A stretch of DNA of 64,000 nucleotides. Source: Solidesulfovibrio carbinolicus. GTDB lineage: Bacteria > Desulfobacterota > Desulfovibrionia > Desulfovibrionales > Desulfovibrionaceae. Location: NCBI RefSeq assembly GCF_004135975.1, contig NZ_CP026538.1, positions 4,154,001-4,218,000 on the forward strand. The letters run 5' to 3'. The notes under the pieces were generated by a model. The model searched no databases, had not been told where the DNA came from, and saw only the letters and a list, made by a program, of their open reading frames with translations. The number at the start of each line of letters is the position of its first letter. The stretch's first letter is position 1. Position numbers and translations under genes: made by a program. Positions 58,959 through 64,000 of the stretch are shown piece by piece.

Positions 58959-60122
58959 CTAGGCTTCGACGTGCTTCGTGAACTTGAACTGGGTGCTCTG
59001 GCGCCACGTGTAGTAGGCCGGATCACGGAAGTCGTCGATGCAGTGGTGGGTGAACTCCAGATCGCACAGCTCGAAGAACTTTTCCCAGCCGATGCGCTCG
59101 GCCCATTCGCCCAGGCGCTCGTACTTGCGGGCTTCCTTGGCGTACACTTCGACGATCTGCTTGATCATCTTGGTCAGCGTCGGCCAGCGGGGCGGCTCGT
59201 TGGGGATAAAGGCCACGACGACCTTGGAGAACTTCGGCATGGAGATGCGGTTGGACACCTTGCCGCCGACCATGAGCACGATGCCGTCGCCCTCGCCGGA
59301 AGCGAGCGGCATGGCCGGGCACATGGTGTAGCAGTTGCCGCAGTACATGCAGCGCGAGGCGTTGACCGCAACGGAGTTGACCTTCTTGCCGTCGATTTCA
59401 ACCTTGGCCGGCTTGATGGCGCCGGTGGGGCAGGCGGAAACGGCCAGGGGCACTTCGCAGATGTTGTCCAGGCGGTCGTGCTCGACGATGGGGGGCTTGC
59501 GGTGGATGCCGACGATGCCGATGTCGGAGCAGTGGACCGCGCCGCACATGTTGAGGCAGCAGGCCAGGGAGATGCGCACCATGGCCGGCAGGGTCATGGT
59601 CTGGAAGTACTCGAACATCTCGTCCATGACGGCCTTGACCGGGCCGGAGGCGTCGGTGGCCGGGGTGTGGCAGTGGGCGTAACCCTGGGTGTGGACGATG
59701 TTGGAGACGCAAGCGCCGGTGCCGCCGACCGGGAACTTCTGGCTGCCGCCAGCGAACTTGCGGGAAGCCAGATCGGCCAGCAGGCCTTCCACGGCGGCTT
59801 CGGTCTCGACCATGAATTCCACGTTGTTACGCGTGGTGAAGCGCAGGTGGCCGCCGCAGTGCTTCTCGGCGATCTCGCAGATCTCGCGGATGTGCGTGAC
59901 GCTCATGAGGCGGGCAGCGCCGACGCGCACGGTGTAGACCACGTCGCCGGACAGGCCGACGTGCTTGAGCACGCCGGGTTTGACGATCTCGTGGTAGTCC
60001 CACTGACCTTTGTTCTTTTTGATGACCGGCGGATAGAACTCCTCGAAATGACGAGGACCAATATCCGTGATCCGGTTTTCCATGGGCTTGTCGGGATTGT
60101 ATCCGGAAGAGATGAATGCCAT
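58959..60122 (-). CDS. dsrB: Dissimilatory sulfite reductase beta subunit
   Basis: 387 residues. Siroheme-fold segments [16 protein letters not shown], a Cys pair region [18 protein letters not shown] (about residues 152-169), [18 protein letters not shown] (about 209-226), and a ferredoxin insert [15 protein letters not shown]. In DsrAB the beta subunit contributes to the siroheme pockets at the alpha-beta interface. It starts 16 bases after dsrA. Confidence 0.97.
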   Translation of the reverse strand: MAFISSGYNPDKPMENRITDIGPRHFEEFYPPVIKKNKGQWDYHEIVKPGVLKHVGLSGDVVYTVRVGAARLMSVTHIREICEIAEKHCGGHLRFTTRNNVEFMVETEAAVEGLLADLASRKFAGGSQKFPVGGTGACVSNIVHTQGYAHCHTPATDASGPVKAVMDEMFEYFQTMTLPAMVRISLACCLNMCGAVHCSDIGIVGIHRKPPIVEHDRLDNICEVPLAVSACPTGAIKPAKVEIDGKKVNSVAVNASRCMYCGNCYTMCPAMPLASGEGDGIVLMVGGKVSNRISMPKFSKVVVAFIPNEPPRWPTLTKMIKQIVEVYAKEARKYERLGEWAERIGWEKFFELCDLEFTHHCIDDFRDPAYYTWRQSTQFKFTKHVEA

Positions 60123-60138
60123 TTCTTGTGTCCCCCGC

Positions 60139-61452
60139 TTATCTCATGTGTCTCTGGCGATAGGCCTTTTCGTCATGGGCAAAGCCGCCGGGCACTTCTT
60201 CTTCCTTGAAGAAGATGTACGGGTTGGAGCGCGGCTCTTTGACATGCTGCGGCATGGCCTTGATGTTGGTGACCTCAAGCAGCTTCTGGAAGGAGAGACG
60301 CTTCATGGTCTCGCCCACGCGCTCGCGGTTCTTGCCTTCTTCCATCCACCAGTCCCAGATGTTCTCGATGACTTCCTTGATCTCGTCGTAGGGATTCTCC
60401 ACCACGACGAAGGGAACGAGCAGGGAGGACATCTGCGCGCCGTCCAGGATGGGGGCCTTGGCGCCCAGCAGGATCGAAGCGCCGGTCTCGGCGCCGATCT
60501 TCACGGCAGCGGGCATCGTGTTGATGCAGTGCATGCAGCGGGTGCAGTTGGCGTTGTCGATGGACAGCTTGGCGCCGTCGTAGCTCATGCAGCCGGTGGG
60601 GCAGCGATCAACGACTTCGGCCACGATGTCGAACTTGCCCCAGTCGCGGCCGGAGTGGGAGCCGCCGCCCGGCTTGAACTCGCCGGCAACGTAGGCTTTC
60701 ACGCGGTCCTGGTCGATGCGGATGTCGTCCTTCCAGGTGCCGATGACCGAGAAGTCGGAACGGGCGATGGAAGCGACGCAGCCGTTGGGGCAGCCGTCGA
60801 ACTTGAACTTGAACTTGTAGGGGAAGGCCGGGCGGTGCAGCTCGTCCTGATAGTCGTTGGTCAGGGTGTGGCACAGATCCTGGGTGTCGTAGCAGGCGAA
60901 TTCGCAGCGCGAGGAGCCCAGGCAGTCGGCCGGGGTGCGCAGGTTGCCGCCCGAGCCGCCGAGGTCGGTGTTCATCTTGTGGGTGACGTCGAAGAAAATT
61001 TCTTCCAGCTGCGGGGTGGTGGTGCCCAGCAGCACGATGTCACCGGTGGAGCCGTGCATGTTGGTCAGGCCGGAACCGCGCAGGTCCCAGATGTCCATGA
61101 TGCCGCGCAGGTAATCGGCGGTGTAGTACTTGCCGGAGGGCTGGGCCAGACGCACGGTGTGGAAGTGCGCGACGCCGGGGAACATTTCGGGCTGGTCGCA
61201 GTAACGGCCGATGACGCCGCCGCCGTAACCGAACACGCCGACGATGCCGCCGTGCTTCCAGTGGGTCTCTTTGTCCTTGAAGGAGAGTTCCAGAACGCCG
61301 AGCAGATCGTCGGGGCAGTCAACGGGGACCTGATAGTCCAGGCCGTCGGGGTTGGCGGCCCGGTGAGCGGCCTCCTGCTTGATGTCGGACACGAAGCTGG
61401 GCCAGGGCCCAGTTTCGAGCTGGTCCAACAAGGGGGTTTGGTGTTTCGCCAT
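60139..61452 (-). CDS. dsrA: Dissimilatory sulfite reductase alpha subunit
   Basis: 437 residues. Siroheme/[4Fe-4S] ligands [11 protein letters not shown] (C-x5-C) and [14 protein letters not shown] (C-x3-C); inserted ferredoxin [28 protein letters not shown] near the N-terminus. A GGAGGA ribosome site precedes the ATG. With DsrB it catalyses the six-electron reduction of sulfite with DsrC as sulfur acceptor. First gene of dsrABD-dsrN, expressed from the promoter at 61655-61627. Confidence 0.98.
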   Translation of the reverse strand: MAKHQTPLLDQLETGPWPSFVSDIKQEAAHRAANPDGLDYQVPVDCPDDLLGVLELSFKDKETHWKHGGIVGVFGYGGGVIGRYCDQPEMFPGVAHFHTVRLAQPSGKYYTADYLRGIMDIWDLRGSGLTNMHGSTGDIVLLGTTTPQLEEIFFDVTHKMNTDLGGSGGNLRTPADCLGSSRCEFACYDTQDLCHTLTNDYQDELHRPAFPYKFKFKFDGCPNGCVASIARSDFSVIGTWKDDIRIDQDRVKAYVAGEFKPGGGSHSGRDWGKFDIVAEVVDRCPTGCMSYDGAKLSIDNANCTRCMHCINTMPAAVKIGAETGASILLGAKAPILDGAQMSSLLVPFVVVENPYDEIKEVIENIWDWWMEEGKNRERVGETMKRLSFQKLLEVTNIKAMPQHVKEPRSNPYIFFKEEEVPGGFAHDEKAYRQRHMR

Positions 61453-61596
61453 TTGCTTCCTCCAGTGGGGTTTGAAGAGTTACCGCCTTAACCAGCTAAC
61501 ACGCGCTCCGGCGGGACGGGCCTCGCCTTGCGCCCTCCCCACCGACCGACCCTGCTCGCCGACGTGTGGGGTGTTATTCAATGGGGATTGCAACGT

Positions 61597-61611
61597 AAAA
61601 CGTGAAGTTTT
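61597..61611. promoter_or_regulatory. Inverted repeat just downstream of the dsrA promoter
   Basis: AAAAC-GTGAA-GTTTT, perfect 5-bp arms, about 15-30 bases downstream of the predicted -10. The position is suitable for a repressor. Confidence 0.4.
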
Positions 61612-61626
61612 GAACAATCGCGCCTG

Positions 61627-61655
61627 ATTTAAAATGAGAACACGCGCCGTGTCAA
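61627..61655 (-). promoter_or_regulatory. Sigma-70 promoter of dsrABD-dsrN
   Basis: On the minus strand TTGACA (61655-61650, perfect -35), 17 bases, TTAAAT (61632-61627, 4/6 to TATAAT). The leader to the dsrA start is about 170 bases and AT-rich near its 5' end. Confidence 0.75.
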
Positions 61656-61790
61656 CGGCAAACCGAACTCACGCCGGGTCCCCCCGGAACATTTCCCCTA
61701 CCACGAGAGCTTTTTCCTTGCAAAGCCTATTTGCTTCCAACGCCGCTCCAGGGGGTTGCAAAAGCACCGTTTTTGTCCCATTTCCCGGCC

Positions 61791-62468
61791 ATGGACGACA
61801 CCCCAGCCCATACCCCGGCCGCCCTCTCCGACACACCCGCCGCCTGCCGCCGCTGCGGCCGCTGCTGCCGTCTGGGCGGTCCGGCCCTGCACGCCGCCGA
61901 CCTGCCCCTGCTGCGCGCCGGACGTCTGACCCTGGCCGACCTCGTCACCTTGCGGCGCGGCGAAGGCGTCACGGACAACGTCGCCGGCCGGGTCGGCCCC
62001 TCGCCGACCGAGCTCGTGAAGCTGCGCCCGGCTTCGGGCGGCCGGGCTTGCCTGTTCTACCGCGACCCGCCGGCCTGCGCCATTCACGACGCCTCGCCCC
62101 TGGAGTGCCGGACCCTTTTTTGCGACGCCCCCCAGGCCCTGGCCGCCCTCTACGCCAAGGACCGCCTGACCCGGGCCGACATCCTCGCCCCCGGCCCCCT
62201 GGCCGAGCTGTGCGCCCACCACGACGCCGAAACGGACCTCACGCGCCTGGCCGCCGTGTGCCGGGCCGCCGCCGCCGGCGACGACGCCGCCCGGGAGGCC
62301 GCCCGGGCGGCCCTGCGCTTCGACGCCGCCATGCGCGAACTGCTCCCGGCCCGCCTGGGCGTCGCCCCCCAGACCCTGCCCTTCCACCTCGGCCGGCCCC
62401 TGGCCCAGGCCCTGCCGGCCCTGCGCGCCGCCGCCGCCCCGGCCGCCCTTTACAAGCGCCGGCCATAG
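61791..62468 (+). CDS. YkgJ-type cysteine-cluster protein (225 aa)
   Basis: ATG 61791 (the frame is open from a TTG at 61731). An N-terminal CRRCGRCCRLGG (about residues 20-31) plus CLFY, CAIHDASPLECRTLFC (about 85-113) form the Cys pattern of the YkgJ/CxxCxxCC family, thought to bind Zn or Fe-S. The C-terminal half is Ala-rich helical. Cytoplasmic, function unknown. Divergent from dsrA. Confidence 0.75.
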   Translation: MDDTPAHTPAALSDTPAACRRCGRCCRLGGPALHAADLPLLRAGRLTLADLVTLRRGEGVTDNVAGRVGPSPTELVKLRPASGGRACLFYRDPPACAIHDASPLECRTLFCDAPQALAALYAKDRLTRADILAPGPLAELCAHHDAETDLTRLAAVCRAAAAGDDAAREAARAALRFDAAMRELLPARLGVAPQTLPFHLGRPLAQALPALRAAAAPAALYKRRP

Positions 62469-62527
62469 GCCTACATCCGGTTCGACCCGAAAAGGCCGGC
62501 CCCGTCCGGCCACGGGGAGGATGCACC

Positions 62528-63046
62528 ATGCTTAGAGCCTTGATCGTCAGCCTGTGTCTTGCCTTCCTATCCCCGGCCCTGCCGGCCTCGGCCGCCTCGG
62601 CCCGCCACGTCTTCGGCAAATACGCCTTTGGCGAGTCCTGCCAGAAACTCTTCTCCGGGCCGACTTTCGCCGAGGAAAAGGCCCGGCCCGTCTGGGACCC
62701 CAAATACCAGATGTTCGGCCTGGTCCATGACCCGGAAGTCACGGCCCAAAGCCGCTTCACCCTGCACTACGACCGCGACGCCAAGCCCAATTTCGAAGGC
62801 GTGCCCCTGGGCCGGGTCTACTACGGCTGCGACAAGGCCACCGGCAGGTTCTCCCTGGTCGTCATGTCCCACGACCTGCTGGCCGTGCCGGGACTCGTGC
62901 GTAAGGCCACCGAAAGCTTCGGCCCCCCGACCATGACCACCATGATCCAGACCATCTGGAACCTGCCCGATCTCTACGTCCAGATCGATCAAGTCTATAT
63001 GATCATCTACGACACCCGGGCCGGCAAACCCGGCGGCGCGTCCTGA
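62528..63046 (+). CDS. Small secreted protein (172 aa)
   Basis: A GGGGAGG site lies eight bases before the ATG. Signal peptide LIVSLCLAFLSPALPASAASA, mature part with ARHVFGKYAFGESCQKL and WDPKYQMFGLVHDPEV, VYYGCDKATGRFSLVVMS. Two Cys may form a disulfide. Periplasmic or released; no family recognised. The acyltransferase gene starts two bases after its stop. Confidence 0.65.
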   Translation: MLRALIVSLCLAFLSPALPASAASARHVFGKYAFGESCQKLFSGPTFAEEKARPVWDPKYQMFGLVHDPEVTAQSRFTLHYDRDAKPNFEGVPLGRVYYGCDKATGRFSLVVMSHDLLAVPGLVRKATESFGPPTMTTMIQTIWNLPDLYVQIDQVYMIIYDTRAGKPGGAS

Positions 63047-63048
63047 CC

Positions 63049-64000
63049 GTGACGCCCGGCCGCGACCTGCGCTTCCTGGAAGCCGCCCGCACCCTGGCCA
63101 TGGCCGTGGTGGTCTGGTCCCATGCCAGCAACACGGTCTTTTTCCGGGAAGGCGACTTTTCAGCCACGCCGCTTTTCACCTCCTGTCTGGTCACCTTCGC
63201 CGTGCCCACGTTTTTTTGCATCTCGGGCTACCTGCTCGCCCTGTTCGCCCCGGCCGGCGGCGACCAGGCCGCCCGGCCCCTGCGCCAGATCAAAAAAATC
63301 CTGCCGCTGTTCCTGGCCTGGAACGCTCTGACGCTTATCGTCCTGCGCCTGGCCTACGGCATGCCGCTTTTTTCGCCGACCGCCCTGGCCGATCTGGCCA
63401 CCGGCCCGGCCCAGCTCTATTATCTGTTCGCCCTGCTCCAGCTCCTGGCGCTCACCGCCCTGGCCGCGCCCTTTGCCTCCCCCGCCCGGGAGCGCGTCTG
63501 GCTCGCGGCCGGCGCGGCCACGACCCTGGGTTTTTACCTCGCCTCCACCCTGGCCCTGCACCTGTCCCCGCCGGCCAGCCACGCCTTCGAGCTCGTCGCC
63601 ATCAAGATCGGCCCGGTCTGGCTGGGCTTTTTTGGCCTGGGCGGCTGGTTGGCCCGAAATCCCCAACACCTTGACGCCCTCGCCCGGCGCTGGCCGCTTT
63701 TCACCGCCCTGGCCGTGTGCGCCTTCATCATTTACTGGGCCGACGTGGACGCCCAGGCCCGGTCCCTTGGGGCCAACTACCGCCAATACTTCCTGCTCTC
63801 CGGGCTGGCCTTCCAACTCGCCGGCTGCCTGGCCCTGCTCGGCGGCTGCCGGGCGGCCGAAGCTCGTGCCGGCCGGCTGTTCACCCTCCTGGCCGAAACC
63901 GGCCGCGACACCCTGGGCATCTACCTCGCCCACTACGTCCTGGTGCTGCTCTTCTACGCCGCCGTCCCGGCCCCGGTGGCCCCGGCCCATCGCCTGCCCC
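63049..64000 (+). CDS. Acyltransferase 3 family membrane protein (partial, cut at the right edge)
   Basis: The frame opens at GTG 63049, two bases after the previous stop, and runs to the window end with no stop. Residues 6-25 read DLRFLEAARTLAMAVVVWSH, the family opening, with the catalytic His after WS. Then VTFAVPTFFCISGYLLALF and about nine further hydrophobic segments, including a late DTLGIYLAHYVLVLLFY. This is the OafA/NodX/WecH-type O-acyltransferase fold, acting in the inner membrane on sugars of exported polymers. Confidence 0.85.
   Translation, partial: MTPGRDLRFLEAARTLAMAVVVWSHASNTVFFREGDFSATPLFTSCLVTFAVPTFFCISGYLLALFAPAGGDQAARPLRQIKKILPLFLAWNALTLIVLRLAYGMPLFSPTALADLATGPAQLYYLFALLQLLALTALAAPFASPARERVWLAAGAATTLGFYLASTLALHLSPPASHAFELVAIKIGPVWLGFFGLGGWLARNPQHLDALARRWPLFTALAVCAFIIYWADVDAQARSLGANYRQYFLLSGLAFQLAGCLALLGGCRAAEARAGRLFTLLAETGRDTLGIYLAHYVLVLLFYAAVPAPVAPAHRLP

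Noticed and set aside
58953-61491. Long plus-strand frames opposite dsrA and dsrB
   Set aside because: Val/Gly/His/Ala-rich antisense shadows of strongly conserved genes.

Overview
The window is high-GC DNA (roughly 70 % by eye) from a sulfate-reducing bacterium of the Desulfovibrionaceae, most like the Desulfovibrio/Solidesulfovibrio group. The decisive evidence is a full dissimilatory sulfite reduction gene set (dsrA, dsrB, dsrD and a CbiA/DsrN-type amidase on the minus strand; dsrM, dsrK, dsrJ, dsrO, dsrP on the plus strand) together with a polar-flagellum-type flagellin/FliD/FliS block. No rRNA, tRNA, insertion sequence, CRISPR array or integrase was seen.

Layout. (1) 1-10.35 kb: a dense run of plus-strand genes that reads as the distal tail/fibre part of a prophage or phage-derived particle. 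It holds discoidin-like, LamG-like and transglutaminase-like proteins, a 639-aa coiled-coil protein, small structural proteins and a beta-helix tail spike whose tip has much lower GC. It ends at a strong terminator at 10313-10346. (2) 10.36-19.3 kb: a signalling cluster of two response regulators with degenerate HD-GYP domains, a soluble PAS histidine kinase, a GspE-N-like protein, two TPR proteins (one with a CheY-like front), a SPOR protein and a glycosyltransferase. (3) 19.3-24.5 kb: flagellin, FliD, FliS and a second glycosyltransferase, with candidate sigma-28 and sigma-54 promoters and a possible CsrA-type hairpin in the flagellin leader. (4) 24.6-27.4 kb: a zinc-ribbon/Yip1 membrane protein, a small coiled-coil protein and a lipoprotein, followed by a convergent spacer packed with palindromes. 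(5) 27.8-33.3 kb, minus strand: tsaB, rseP, dxr, an unknown 504-aa gene and cdsA. (6) 33.4-43.9 kb: mixed housekeeping genes, including an orphan histidine kinase, a methyltransferase, an OmpA/MotB-like protein, a pabB-pabC fusion, dapF, a VOC protein, serS, pncC and an amphi-Trp protein. (7) 44.1-49.8 kb: an RsbRD-N-like gene followed by dsrMKJOP. (8) 50.3-55.8 kb: a TolC-family exporter, polA and a TPR protein. (9) 55.9-61.65 kb, minus strand: dsrA-dsrB-dsrD-(small ORF)-dsrN/cbiA and an unknown gene, from a good sigma-70 promoter. (10) 61.8 kb to the end: a YkgJ-type cysteine-cluster protein, a small secreted protein and an acyltransferase cut by the window edge.

How the genes fit together. 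DsrAB reduces sulfite to a DsrC-bound trisulfide with DsrD as activator. DsrN probably amidates the siroheme. DsrMKJOP links the menaquinone pool and the periplasm to the cytoplasmic DsrC cycle. The flagellar block is arranged so that flagellin, cap and chaperone lie between two glycosyltransferases and behind a signalling cluster, which suggests regulated filament assembly and glycosylation (inference). Most long antisense open frames in this window are products of codon bias and were not annotated.
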